A stretch of DNA of 64,000 nt from JACDHG01 sp963811585 (GCA_963811585.1 CAWERR010000008.1:893810-957809), one strand, 5' to 3'. Numbered from the stretch's first letter, positions 16,539-26,568 are shown. Notes: a model not told the origin generated them from the letters alone. Made by a program: numbers and translations.

Positions 16539-17353
16539 AAGCTCGCTTTCGGGTCCCTTCCAGGCAGCCCGACGACGGGCCTGCTCGGCCTTCCTCTCCG
16601 CTGCCTGTGCCGCGGCGGTGAGATGCAAGACGTCCGGGATCTCGAGGGTTCGGGCCACCTGGCGCAAGTAACTGCGGTGTCTCTGTGCTTTGCGCATCAG
16701 GTCGGATGCTGGGGCGGCACGTCATGGACGCAACAAACGTGCCACCAGGAGTCATGGTCGATCACTACCGGCTCCATTCGCAGTGTCACTCCCATGGGGT
16801 TGTCAGCGAGTTCGGCGTAGTGGTCGACAAGGAAGTCTGACGGATGTGCGTATGCGCTCATCGCCCGGTACAAGACATAGGCGTGCTCGCCGCCTGGGGT
16901 GGAGTGCTGAGCAGAGTTGTTGGAAGTTCTTTGCTTGTGCGTCTGCGATGGAGTCGATTTGGTCGTCATTGATGTGCATATCTGTGGTGCGCCCTCTTGA
17001 AAGACCTGGCTGGCCGAGGCTGCCATGGATCGGGAGAGATTCTTGCGCTGCAGATGTATCGTTTTGGAAGGCCGTGGGGAGCTTCCCGGCTTTGGGCCAT
17101 CCACTGGGCTGTTAGAGCCGATTCGTGAGCCGGCACGAGAGGCATGGCTTCGAGGCATTTCCCAGTCTCGTGCAGATCAAGAATCACACTGCCCATTCGC
17201 AGGCTGTGTTGCGTGAGCGCGTGCACAATCGGCAGGTGGGCGGCGTTGACTACTCGATCGGTGCGAACTTCGAAAGGCTCGGGCTCCCGATGTGATCGTG
17301 TCGACCATCTCGCGGCCGAGGTGAATGAGGTCGTCGGTCGTCAGCATGGCCAT
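16497..17353 (-). CDS. Helical protein with DUF5677/HEPN-like features, frameshifted
   Basis: Segments in three frames join into about 285 residues: MAMLTTDDLIHLGREMVDTI, then HALTQHSLRMGSVILDLHET, then YRAMSAYAHPSDFLVDHYAE, and a C-terminal LHLTAAAQAAERKAEQARRR. The all-helical pattern with a central YRxxSxYxHPS motif recalls DUF5677, a HEPN-like group of proteins found in phage and defence contexts. This assignment is tentative. At least three indels interrupt the gene. It lies immediately downstream of the capsid gene on the same strand, so the two may be cotranscribed; it could be an abortive-infection or helper-interference factor. Confidence 0.4.
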
Positions 17354-17513
17354 GGTGGAGACAACCGTATCCACAGCGTAGAAAGCGTGGGGCGCAGGCA
17401 GCGTCAACGGGTGAAAGGGGCGACCCCTCGACTGCCTTCCTCCCCCCGGTCGGCAAGTAGCCACACGAAATGAGCCCGGCCGGGAGTGGGCTTGACGCCC
17501 CACGCTCAGCTCA

Positions 17514-18675
17514 TCAGATCGCAGTCACCAGGCAGATCGCGGTCGGGTGGTGGATCGCCAGCGCCAGCCGAGTCTCAGCCCTGATAAGGGTCTGGTTGGC
17601 GATGAACTCGGTTGTTCCGCCTCGTACGGGGCGACCTCCACCGTGGGCGGCTGCCGGACGTAGGCGGTGGCTGCCGGCTTGAGGTTCGCCACCAGTGCCG
17701 TGTTCTCCGTCATCGACTCGGACAGGACCACTGGGACACCCCACAGCGACGGCTTGACCGCCGAGACCGGGTCGCCGAGCAGGTACGCGCCGCCGCTCTC
17801 CTTGGCGAGCACGAGACCCGGCCGAGTACCGCAGTCCGTCGGGTGCATGACGACCACGTCGGGGTCGGTGTGCGAGGCCCCGACGCGGAGCGCAGCGAAC
17901 GCTGCCGCGATGGCGTCGAGGTCGGTGCCTGCCGAGCCCACTGTCAGCACGTCCGGGTGTGCAGCAAGGCCGAGGATGTTCGGCGCGATACCAGTCCCGG
18001 TGACCAGCGGCGCGTTTCGCGGTGGATGAGCCCGGACAGCATCTCGGAGCCGATGACTTGTTGGAACGTGTCGAAGTCGGCGATCACCTCGTCGTTGACG
18101 CGGGTGTAGTGGGCCAGCTTGCGAACCACGGCGGTTGCCTCGGTCCACACCGGCGTCGACTCGGGCTTCGCTGCTCCCTCAGCCACCGCGGTTGCTCCCG
18201 ACGCGGCAGTGGTGCCGCTGAAGTAGTGAACCGACGGCGCCTCGGTGAGCTGCTGCGGGATCAAGTCGAGTACCCGCTGCTTGTCCGGAGGAACGGGAAC
18301 ACGTTGAGGTTGTACTCAGCAGAGCCAGTGCCGGCCATCGCGGCAGTCGACGAGGTGACAGCGGCCTTCACCGTGATCCGACGGTCCATCGCCCCGGCCT
18401 GGAGTTTCGATGAGCATGTCCTTCGTAAAGGTCATCTCGGCGGGACGGTCATCAGAGCTAGTGCGGGCACCGTCACCGAAGCCGCCCAGCTACTTGAGGA
18501 ACGACTTGGCTTCGCTGGTCTCGTGGTGAGTTTGGAGCCGGGTCACCTTGTCCATCAGCATCTTGAGGTGCTTGATCTCCCCGGCGGTGGGGGCGGTGCC
18601 CTTGGCGTCGAGGGTGTAGCAGTAACGCTCGACCCCGGCCGCGGCGGCCTCGAGGTCTTGGCGGGTTGTAGACAT
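17514..18675 (-). CDS. HK97-like major capsid protein, frameshifted
   Basis: About 387 residues after rejoining frames. The N-terminal 60 residues (TRQDLEAAAAGVERYCYT) form the helical scaffold-like delta region. The shell domain has IPQQLTEAPSVHYFSG, KLAHYTRVNDEVIADFDTFQ and VIGSEMLSGLIHRE, the E-loop and spine-helix pattern of HK97-fold capsids. Further on come DPDVVVMHPTDC and GVPVVLSESMTENTALV, and the end is TEFIANQTLIRAETRLALAI. AGGAGG lies at normal distance before ATG 18675. No prohead protease or portal is next to it. In a 9.6-kb element, a private capsid implies small particles packaging the element, as in capsid-forming satellites. Confidence 0.8.
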
Positions 18676-18733
18676 GGTGTTGCCTCCTGGGCAAACGAAA
18701 ATATGGGGTCGCTGAAGACGCGACTGGGCGAGA

Positions 18734-18970
18734 TCGCTTGCCGAGTGCTTGCCGTCCGGTCAGCGGGGGCCACGAATGGCTTAGCGGCGTCACGGTGGGG
18801 CTACCCAGAACAACGACCAACACGCTTGCCACCGGCTTGCCGTCCGATTGAGCGGGATAGGCCACGAATGGCTTGCCGCGTCACGGTGGGGGCCGTAGGG
18901 GCGTTCCAACACGCTTGCCAGCGACTTGCCGGCTTCGTCAGCGGGGGCCACGAATGGCTTAGCGGCTGAC
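18734..18970. repeat. Three imperfect ~88-bp direct repeats upstream of capsid
   Basis: The core GGCCACGAATGGCTT recurs at about 18769, 18861 and 18946, and CCAACACGCTTGCC at 18817 and 18906, so the unit length is 85-91 bp. GTCACGGTGGGG accompanies two copies. On the minus strand the units can encode a peptide repeat (AKPFVAPAD, GKSLASVLERPYGP), so this may be part of a short repetitive gene starting at ATG 19022, just after the 67-residue ORF. It could equally be an iteron-like or packaging site. No intact ORF covers all three copies. Confidence 0.6.
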
Positions 18971-19008
18971 TCAGCGGGGGCAGCGGGGGCGTTGAGCCCA
19001 TCATACCG

Positions 19009-19212
19009 TCAGCCATCGTCAAGACCGCGAAGATACTCGTCGATCAGGTCGCGGTACGACGGACGTGGCTTATCCCGTTCCATCTGAAGCTCGAGACGCA
19101 AGATTGCCAGCGCGTCGTCGGCATCTTGGAGCGTCACGCCCTGCGCTATGGCGGCCTCCAGAGTGAGGTCGCCGGACAGCAGCGCAAGCACCCGGTAGAC
19201 TCTGTCGCTCAT
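19009..19212 (-). CDS. 67-residue element protein
   Basis: An acidic helical protein (SDRVYRVLALLSGDLTLEAA, LRLELQMERDKPRPSYRDL). Its ATG at 19212 overlaps the stop of the upstream gene (19209) by four bases, so it is translated with it. No family is recognised. Its position between the small terminase candidate and the capsid would suit a small head or packaging accessory protein. Confidence 0.5.
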   Translation of the reverse strand: MSDRVYRVLALLSGDLTLEAAIAQGVTLQDADDALAILRLELQMERDKPRPSYRDLIDEYLRGLDDG

Positions 19213-19627
19213 CGCGGCTCACCGTCCGGCTTGATCAGTGTCCAGCCTGCGTGGACGAGGATGTACCGCGCTTTGTTTTCGTCCAGAGCGTCGGGCTCCC
19301 TCCGTGTCCCGGGCAGCTGGTCCAGCAGCAGCCGCCACTCACGCGAATGCGTCGCACCGTTGGTCGGATCCTTATCCATCCGACGCGCCAAATTGAAGGC
19401 GGCAGCCACCCGCGCCTCCGACGCGGCGAACCCCCACCGCTCAATCTCCATCCGGGTAGCCGTCTCCACCGGGCCTGCATCCTCACCACCCGCCTCGAGC
19501 GCCAACTCCCGCTCAAGCGCCTTCCGCACCAGCCCGGACAAGGAAATCAGCCGAGACGCCGCCAATCCCTCCGCGCTGGCCGCAAGGCCGGCAGGATCTT
19601 GGCGGAAATCGTTGTCACATCAGCCAT
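19209..19627 (-). CDS. Possible small terminase-type protein, frameshifted
   Basis: From ATG 19627 (MADVTTISAKILPALRPA) one frameshift near 19565 leads into ISLSGLVRKALERELALE, AAFNLARRMDKDPTNGATHS and REWRLLLDQLPGTRRE, about 139 residues in all. A helical protein with a late motif of the form ASxxRELRxxLxxL, encoded just upstream of capsid genes, is typical of small terminase subunits in actinophages. Similarity is weak and it could be another DNA-binding helper. It is cotranslated with the 67-residue protein. Confidence 0.4.
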
Positions 19628-19842
19628 CTGAGGCCGCCTTTGAGAGGTTTGAGGCTCGGGGTTTACCAACCGGGGGTGTACGGAGAGACGCCGGCCAGAG
19701 CGAGGTGGTCGCTGTTTCAGGAGCCGTGGAGATGGTCGATGCCCCTGGGGGGTGGGCATCTTCAGAAGCACCGTCATCGGCTCTGACCCCGCAGCAAGAA
19801 AAAGGTGTGTACGAGTCTGGGACTTTGCGCCTGTCTGGATTC

Positions 19843-20022
19843 TCACGACGTCGCCTGGCGGTTGCTGTCGCTTGGGTCGACGTCGGGGGCATGGGAGCAC
19901 GACGCACAGCATCGGCGGGACCGCAGCCAGCGCAGCGCGTCGCAGTTTGCCCACGGCGCGCCGCACGACTGGCACGGCGGCTGGTCAGGTCGGCGGGCTC
20001 GGGTTGGAGCAGCGACGATCAC
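19843..20022 (-). CDS. 59-residue cysteine-rich (zinc-ribbon-like) protein
   Basis: The ORF starts at GTG 20022, preceded by AGAGG and an in-frame TAG. The protein contains CQSCGAPWANC and, eleven residues later, CCASC. The spacing CxxC-x6-C-x10-CCxxC suits a zinc-binding mini-protein. Similar small Cys-rich proteins are encoded next to replication genes in actinobacterial plasmids and prophages. A shift near the end could extend it toward 19620. Function unknown, perhaps DNA or protein binding during replication of the element. Confidence 0.5.
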   Translation of the reverse strand: MIVAAPTRARRPDQPPCQSCGAPWANCDALRWLRSRRCCASCSHAPDVDPSDSNRQATS

Positions 20023-20031
20023 GCGACGCCT

Positions 20032-22169
20032 CTAACTACAGCCACGATTCCCGCCCGAAGGGGTGGTCCCGGTAGTGGTCCCACACCTAAAGGTGTGTGG
20101 GACCTGGGACCTACCTCCGGCCACTGACGTGGGACCTGTTGGGACCAATGGGACCTCAGAGAGTTCCTCCATGTCGGCGACGACGTAGTTGGTTCGGGAC
20201 GAAGAGCCGGTGTTGACGATCAAACCCTTGGTGACCAGGGCGTTTACCGCTCGATGGAATGTCGACTTGGGCAGGTCGGTGGCATCTCGGAGCAGTGTCG
20301 AGCTGGCGCCGGTGGTCCCAAACGAGTCCGCAGAATCGAAAGGACGTGGGACTCAGACTCTCGAGTAATGGTTGAGAGTCCCACGGGGTCGTGGGACCAA
20401 GCAGCGGAGGCTTCCAGACGGCAGTTTGACGGTCACGAGCTGGGCCACGATCGGGTCAAACTCAGGGCCGTCTTTCTGTTTGGTGCAGTCGAGACGGACG
20501 ATCGTCCCGTCCTTGGTGGCACGGATGACGGTGGTCGCTGCTCCTTCGAGAGCGGTCGACCCGCGCAGGCTGTCGCCTGCTCTGGCCTCGTGGTGGACGG
20601 TGAGCAGGCAGGCCGCCGACGCGAGCCGCAGCTGGTCGACGGCGGCAACGTAGAGCCCCATGTCCTTTGAGCTGTTCTCGTCGGCGCCGACGGTGACGCG
20701 GGCCTGGGTGTCGAGGACGATCAGGACAGGCTTGATCTCGGCGGCGATCATGGCCACCGCGGGCACGTCGAGCTTGTTCAGCATCTGCACTGCCACCGGC
20801 AGGAACAGCAGCCGGCCAGGCTCGATCGTGGTCGAGTTGGTGATCTCCCAGGCTTGTCGACGTTCGTGGATCCCGTGGGCGCCTTCGGCGACGACGAACA
20901 AAACCGGGCTTTGCTCGACGGTGTGTCCGCGCCACTGCCGACCGGTGGCGACGCAGCATGCCCAGTCGAGGGCGATGAACGACTTTGCGTGGCCCGGTTT
21001 GCCGTGCAGCCACGCGAGGGAATCGCGCATCAGCACGTCGTCGATCAGCGGCGTGGACTTCGGGAGTTGGTCGAGCCGGGTGGCGTCGACCATCGCGCCG
21101 TGGAGCTCCATGTAGCGGCGGCCAACCTCGGGGTCGACGTCAGATTCGCCGTCCTCGACAGAGGCGAGTGCCCGAACATCGTGCGGCGTCACGACGCACC
21201 ACTGCGGATCGAGCAAGTTCGCGGACAGGTCGCCGTCGTGGTCGAGTATTGCGAGCGCCCGGAACCGGGTCACTCCATGCGGGCACTCGGTCTCGGTCAC
21301 CTCGAACGGTGTGTTCGGCGAGTAGACGAACAGGCAGCCGTGGCGCACCGTCGCCGATACTGCGGACGTGGCGGCCGGATGCTGCCACCCGGATCGTCGG
21401 CGTCGCCGTCACCATGGACGAGGCGCCATCCGTGGCGCGGTAGAAGGTCGCACCAGCTCGTGGCCGCGCTGTAGCGTCGGCGATGCTGTCGCCGGTGAAC
21501 TGCCGCTGTGGCCGTTTGGGAGACCCGGCGATCACCTGGGGAGCCACGAATCCTGCTGCAGCCAGTGCGGCATCAGCACCGGGTCGGTCCCCTCCCAGCG
21601 GTACGGAAGACCGGTGTCTGGATGGAGCGAAGGCGGGGCAACGCAGTAGCCGGTGTTCGTCTTGAGGTCGATGCAGTCGAGCCCCTTCACGGACAGCGGG
21701 GCGAACGGCCGGCGGAAGTAGAAGTGTCGGCCGCCATCGCCGCGACCGGACCGCACCAGTCAATGTCTCGGGCAGCGGCCGTACTGGGCAACGAGGCCCG
21801 CCAGAGTGTCGTCTCCACCATGACGTGGGTCGACATCGACAACAGCAAGAGACGGCGGGACACGGACGCCGATGTTCGCACCCTGATACCGCCCGGACCA
21901 CCAGGCAATCACCTGGGCGAGGTCGGTGGTCGCGTCAGCACTCCGTTACCCCCAAGACGTTTCGGGATCGCGGGGTGCTTGCCGTTGAGTGGGAACGCTT
22001 CCCAGCCGGACACGGCCAGCTCGACCGCGTAGACACCGATGTCGTCGGCCGCGACGATCTCGCCGCAGCTTGCTCCGCCACAGGGCGGTGGCGCGGATGA
22101 GGTCAGCCACAACGACCACCGTCACCAAGTCGCGGGACTCGCCAGCACGGCGCGCTCGGCGTTCGTCAT
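20032..22169 (-). CDS. Replication protein: prim-pol, RecA-like ATPase and wHTH, frameshifted
   Basis: One gene of about 710 residues after rejoining frames. The N-terminal archaeo-eukaryotic primase/polymerase domain has VVDVDPRHGG (metal-binding DxD, near 21830), GGRHFYFRRP and KTNTGYCVAPPS. A RepA-like ATPase follows with Walker A GKPGHAKSF (alanine where glycine is usual), VAEGAHGIHERRQAW and Walker B PVLIVLDTQ. The C-terminal winged helix has LPKSTFHRAVNALVTKGLIV. Prim-pol/ATPase proteins initiate replication of plasmids and satellites. ATG 22169 overlaps the excisionase stop as ATGA. The joins near 21480 and 20350 are inferred from domain continuity, so two separate genes remain possible. 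Confidence 0.7.
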
Positions 22170-22361
22170 CGTGCCCGGTTTCGAGGGTGGCGCTCGCCGC
22201 GCTCGCAGTCCTCGAGGTAAGCGGCGGCGATTCGCGGAACCGGAGCAGGCCGCCGACTTTAGGTGGGGTAGCTCGCCGGTGTAGGTGCGTGCGTAGATCC
22301 ACTTCTTGTTGACATCCCACCAGGCCTCGACCTGCTCGATGGTGAGTAGCGGTTCGGTCAT
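22166..22361 (-). CDS. Excisionase-like helix-turn-helix protein, frameshifted
   Basis: About 65 residues beginning MTEPLLTIEQVEAWWDVNKK and continuing WIYARTYTGELPHLK; after one shift near 22260 the expected LLRFRE motif appears, with an ending GERHPRNRAR. This is the MerR-like excisionase/SlpA fold used to direct integrases toward excision. It is the first gene of the leftward element operon, coupled by ATGA to the replication gene, so excision and replication would be switched on together. Confidence 0.7.
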
Positions 22362-22473
22362 GTGACCAACGATTCCGTTCGTAGGCCAGTAGAGACAATG
22401 CCGCGACTAGCCATACTTTATATTCTCCGCGGATTAGTGACAAACAGGCTCGGGACCGCGTAGGCTGCGACGC
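22362..22473. promoter_or_regulatory. Divergent early control region of the element
   Basis: This 112-bp, AT-richer gap separates the leftward excisionase/replication operon from the rightward genes ending in the integrase. TATACTTTA-type sequence near 22410 and TAGTGACAAACA near 22434 may contain the promoters. This is where a repressor or helper-phage activator should act. No clear operator repeat is visible. Confidence 0.4.
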
Positions 22474-22839
22474 ATGCCACAGCTATCGGGAGGCGTCCAG
22501 ACGCTCGATAAGACCGGGTCATGGGTAGCTCGGATCAAGTACGAGGTCCGTGGGTCTGAGGTGTTGCCGGTGGGGGCAGAGGTGGCGTTGCGGCCCCCGT
22601 GCCCCGGTCACTCCGGCTGGGTGACAGCCGACACCGGACTCGGCCGACGGCGCCACTACGTCGATGCCGACGGCGTCCTCCACTTCGAGGACAACGAGCA
22701 GGATTACCGGCCACCTGACCAACCCTGCGACTGTCCGTGGCCGACACCGCAAGCCACTGCCGAGGCGCTCGACGCCCTGCCAAGCCAGGTCTCACTCTGG
22801 ACCACCTGCGGAAGATTTCGATCAACAGAGACATGGTGA
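22474..22839 (+). CDS. Unknown element protein
   Basis: A 121-residue ORF from ATG 22474. The N-terminal 85 residues look protein-like and beta-rich (GGVQTLDKTGSWVARIKYEV, GWVTADTGLGRRRHYVDADG, CDCPWPTP), and after about residue 100 the sequence degrades, perhaps through an indel. It starts the rightward transcript that includes the integrase. No family is recognised. Confidence 0.4.
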   Translation: MPQLSGGVQTLDKTGSWVARIKYEVRGSEVLPVGAEVALRPPCPGHSGWVTADTGLGRRRHYVDADGVLHFEDNEQDYRPPDQPCDCPWPTPQATAEALDALPSQVSLWTTCGRFRSTETW

Positions 22840-23217
22840 AAGTCCGCGGGGCCTTCCGCACCGTCCTCAAGCTGTCGCCTGCGCTTGATGGCGACGACCC
22901 CCTCGTCGGGTTGCCTCGTCGCTCTGACTGGCGACGACCAACCTCGGGTAGGCCGACCTCGACGCCCCCGCCTGCCTGTACTGAGAGCCGTGAGCCTCTA
23001 TGAGCAGGGCGAACCGATAGCTGACATCGCCAGCGCGCTTGGCTACTCGAGCTCGTGGGTGAAAGACGCACTCGCCTGGTCGCGGCGGAACGACTTGCTC
23101 ACAGGCGGGACAGGTAGGCGTGGAGCCCGAGGTGGCGTTATGACGACGGCCGCCAAGGATGAACTAGCCAGGCTCGAACAACGTCAGGACGCGGAGGCAC
23201 ACGATGGCCAGCATTGA
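22833..23217 (+). CDS. Small helix-turn-helix protein upstream of integrase, frameshifted
   Basis: Starting at ATG 22833 (VKVRGAFRTVLKLSPAL) and shifting frame near 22950, the reading gives AVSLYEQGEPIADIASALGY followed by SSSWVKDALAWSRRND, a clear helix-turn-helix of the homeodomain-like resolvase type. It ends ELARLEQRQ and overlaps the integrase ATG by 14 bases. A DNA-binding regulator cotranslated with the integrase may control integration, or the choice between lysogeny-like maintenance and excision. The exact N-terminus is uncertain. Confidence 0.45.
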
Positions 23218-24336
23218 GAAGCGCACTCATGGCGCAACAGTCACCTGGCAGGCGCGCTACCGCGACCGGAGGGGCACCAGCGCAAACAGACGTTCGCACG
23301 CAAGGTCGACGCTGAGAGGTACCTGGTCGGCGTCTCGTCGCGGGTGCTCGACGGCAGCTACGTCGACCCCGGCCGTGGAAGGTTGACGGTGGGCGACTGG
23401 TCGCAAGCGTGGCTTGCGGTCGAGCACATCTCAAGCCGACGACCAGGGAAAGCTACGAGTCTCTGCTGCGCTCCCGCGTGCTGCCACGGTGGGCAGACGT
23501 TCCACTCGCCAAGGTGTCACACGGTGAGGTGGTTGCCTGGCTCGCCAGCATGTCAACCGAGGGCCTGTCAGCGTCACGGACACGTCAGGCACATCACGTG
23601 CTGAAAGCGATGCTCGACGCGGCCGTGCGCGACAACCGACTTTCACGCAACCCCGTAGCCGGCGTCGACCTGCCGCGGCTTCCAGACACCGAGCATCGCT
23701 ACCTCACACACGACGAGGTCGAGGACCTGGCCCATCGCTGCGGCGACTACCGGGTGCTCGTGCTGACCCTTGCGTACACCGGCCTCCGCTGGGGGGAGGC
23801 AGCGGCGCTCCGGGTGGGCCGTGTCGACCTCATGCGGGGCCGTCTGGAAGTCGTCGAGGCTGTGAGCGCCGTCGACGGCTACCTTGTCTACGGCTCCCCG
23901 AAGTCGCACGCTCACAGGTCCGTCCCGGTGCCGAAGTTTCTCCGTGACGACCTGGCCGTGGCGTTAGCCGGAAAGTCTCGTGAAGCCCTGGTGTTCACGT
24001 CGCCCCGAGGTGACGGCTTGCAGTTGTCAAACTTCCGTCGCCGCACATTCGACCGGGCCGTTATCGGGGCGGGGCTCGAGGGGCTCACGCCGCATTCGCT
24101 GAGACACACCGCCGCGTCGCTCGCCATCGCCTGCTCGGGCAAACATCGTTGAGCCCTCCAGCGGATGATGGGTCATGCCAGTGCGGCGATGACGCTCGAC
24201 GCGATATGGCCACTTGATGGGCGACGAGCTCGACCTGGTCGCCGATGGACTGGACGCAGCACATGCCGCCGTTGTGCCCCTGGTGCGCCCCAATGCGAGC
24301 GTCACACCCATTACGCAACGTGACAAGGCTGTCTGA
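23204..24336 (+). CDS. int: Tyrosine recombinase (integrase), frameshifted
   Basis: About 377 residues, the normal length for actinobacterial phage integrases. The N-terminal arm-binding domain starts MASIEKRTHGATVTWQARYR, and the core-binding domain has LKPTTRESYESLLRSRVLPR. Catalytic residues are the arginine in TGLRWGEAAAL, HSLRH, the histidine in MMGHASAAMTL and the tyrosine in a YGHL motif visible only after correcting an indel near 24210. Shifts also occur near 23270, 23430 and 24145. The TGA at 24334-24336 lies 10 bp from the right attachment site, the usual place for the enzyme that recombines within tRNA-Arg. Confidence 0.9.
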
Positions 24337-24345
24337 CCTGGGATC

Positions 24346-24422
<77 letters not shown>

Positions 24423-24507
24423 ACCGGGCGAGCAAGTCGCCGAATTGGTGAGTCTACTGAGCAGCGGGGCGCCGGTGTCATATCCTCTGAGTAAGGAGGG
24501 GATCGCT

Positions 24508-25182
24508 GTGAGTCACCTAACCCTGGCTAGCCCGGCGTCCATGCTGGGGTCACCACTCAACATGCGCGACATGGTCACGCGGAGCCTGCGCGCGTCGATC
24601 GCTTCCGGGGAGCTCAAGCCAGGGCGCGTCTACTCAGTCCCAGCGCTCGCATCTACTTTCGGTACGTCGGCGACCCCCGTCCGCGAAGCCATGCTCGGGT
24701 TGTCGCGGGACCGCCTGGTCGAGGTCGTCCCCAACAAGGGGTTCCGCGTCCTCGAGGTCAGCCTGACCGAACTCGTGCAGATCAACGAGGTACGGCTGCT
24801 GCTGGAGCCCGCTGCCATCGCAAGCCTCGCCGGCAAGCTGACACCTCTCGAGCTCGATGGTCTGCGCGCACATGTTGACGCGATTCTCGAGAACGCCCAT
24901 GACGGTGACCGCGACGCTGCCTCCGCGGCGGCGTTCGTGTTCCGTGACGTGTTGCTGCGGCTGTGCCCCAACACGCAACTAGTCGAGACGATCGTCGCGC
25001 TGCGGACCCGATCGCGCGCTGGCTACCCCGAGACCTCCATCGACTACACGAGATTCGCTGCCACCCAGTACAGCTTGATCGAAGCACTCTCCGACGGTGA
25101 CGCAGACAAGGTTTCGCGCACCATTGCCTACGAAGTAAGCCGACTCGGGCCGACCCTGCGGCGGGTACCCTCGGACGCGTGA
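24508..25182 (+). CDS. GntR-family transcriptional regulator (FadR subfamily)
   Basis: A 224-residue regulator. The N-terminal winged helix covers about residues 18-85 (DMVTRSLRASIASGELKPGR, VPALASTFGTSATPVREAML, FRVLEVS). The helical FCD effector domain follows, beginning with the NEVRLLLEPAA motif. The FCD metal-binding histidine of other members is not obvious. GTG 24508 is chosen because AAGGAGGGG lies at 24493-24501. The stop overlaps the start of the PrsW gene by four bases (25179-25182), so the two are cotranslated and it may regulate that operon. The effector is unknown. Confidence 0.9.
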   Translation: MSHLTLASPASMLGSPLNMRDMVTRSLRASIASGELKPGRVYSVPALASTFGTSATPVREAMLGLSRDRLVEVVPNKGFRVLEVSLTELVQINEVRLLLEPAAIASLAGKLTPLELDGLRAHVDAILENAHDGDRDAASAAAFVFRDVLLRLCPNTQLVETIVALRTRSRAGYPETSIDYTRFAATQYSLIEALSDGDADKVSRTIAYEVSRLGPTLRRVPSDA

Positions 25183-26417
25183 CCAGCGCCGCTCTCCTCC
25201 CGCCTGTGAAGGCACCGCCGGTGGAGGCAACAACGGCGTCGGCGCGGCGCAGGCGACAGGTCCAGATCGCGGCCGTGACGTCGCTTGTCGTCCTCATCTC
25301 CGCCGCCTGTGTGTGGGCTCTTTACCACCAGCTCCACCCCGTCATCGGCCGGCGGGCGCTCGCGTGGAGCCTCCTGTTCGCGTTCGTGCCGGTGCTGCCG
25401 CTGTCGGCCGTGTTCATCTGGCTCGACCGGTTGCGCCCGGAGCCGCGCTGGCTGCTCGGCGTAGCTCTCCTTTACGGCGGTCTCGTCGCCACCTTGGTTT
25501 CCCTCGAGCTCAACGGCTGGCTCGCCGGTCTCATCGGCGACCGCTCCGGTGCCACACCACGCAGCGCTGTCTTCGTCGCGCCGTGGGTGGAGGAGGCAGC
25601 AAAGGCGGCGATCATCTTCTTGATCGTGGTTTGGCGACGCCACGATTTCAACGCAGTGGTCGCCGGCGTGGTGTACGGCGGACTGGTGGGCATCGGGTTC
25701 GCCTTCACCGAGAACATCGTCTACTACGGTCAGCTGTTCCAGCAGGTGCTCGCCTCGGCGGAGAGCATCGGTGCCGCCCTCGACGCCGGTGCCGCGGCCT
25801 GTTCGTCTGGCGCGGCCTCGCGGCTCCGTTCGTGCATCCGATGTTCACGATGATGACCGGCCTCGGCATCGGGCTCGCGGTCCGATACAGACATGTCGGT
25901 GTCCGCATCCTCGCGCCGGTTGCGGGCTTCTGCGCTGCGGTCATCCTCCACATGGGCTACAACACGGTCGCTTCCTTTGCGACCGACCAGAGCTTGCACG
26001 CGCTGTACTTCGCCGTCCTGCTACCGACCGTGGTGGTGCTGGTCGCGGTGGTCGTCGTCGTACGTCGTCATGAGCAGCGCGTGATTGCCGCCCGTCTGCA
26101 CGACTACACCGCCTTCGGATGGCTGCGGACTGCCCATGTGCCGTTCATCGTGTCGACCGCCGGTCGCCGGCGAGCGCGTATCCACGTACGCAAGTTCGGT
26201 AAAGCAGAGGCGCCAGCGGGTCCGGGTGTTTCAGCGCACAGGCATGGATCTCGGCGTCCTGCGCGACAGGTTGGTTCGCGGGGTCGCCGGACCAGCCGAG
26301 CTGGCCCGCGAGCGCGACCTGATCGCGACCATGCGCGACCTGCGCGGCAAGGTGATGCTTCCCGGTGTCGCCGAGAGCCCCGTCGACGAACGCTCGACGA
26401 CCTCCTCCAGCTGGTAA
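25179..26417 (+). CDS. PrsW-family intramembrane protease, frameshifted
   Basis: PrsW proteins are membrane-embedded proteases; the Bacillus member cleaves an anti-sigma factor. The N-terminal half has several membrane segments and the motif VAPWVEEAAKA (paired glutamates), then FAFTENIVYYGQ. After a frameshift near 25795, HPMFTMMTGLGIG and VILHMGYNTVAS supply the conserved histidines. Together these are the active-site motifs of the family. A second shift near 26200 leads to a cytoplasmic C-terminus with ELARERDLIATMRDLRGKV and stop at 26417, about 412 residues in total. The GTG start overlaps the GntR stop. Confidence 0.85.
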
Positions 26418-26422
26418 GCGCT

Positions 26423-26439
26423 GGTCGAGCTCGTCGACC
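26423..26439. repeat. Palindrome GGTCGA-N5-TCGACC
   Basis: A perfect 6-bp inverted repeat just after the PrsW stop, followed by a similar CTCGACGGGCTCGA motif. Short GTCGAG-rich palindromes are scattered between genes in this group of actinobacteria, and this may be one or a weak terminator. It lies in the 151-bp gap before the GTPase pair. Confidence 0.35.
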
Positions 26440-26568
26440 CGTGATCTCGACGGGCTCGATCGCCGAGGCAGCCGCAGCGCAATGCGTGAGATCCGGGACG
26501 TCCGTCCTAAACTTCACCCACCGGTACGACGTCTGGCCGGATTCGCCGTAGATGAGGAGCACCAGTGA

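Noticed and set aside
18734..18970. CRISPR array
   Set aside because: There are only three long, imperfect repeats with related intervening sequence and no cas genes; this is a tandem repeat.
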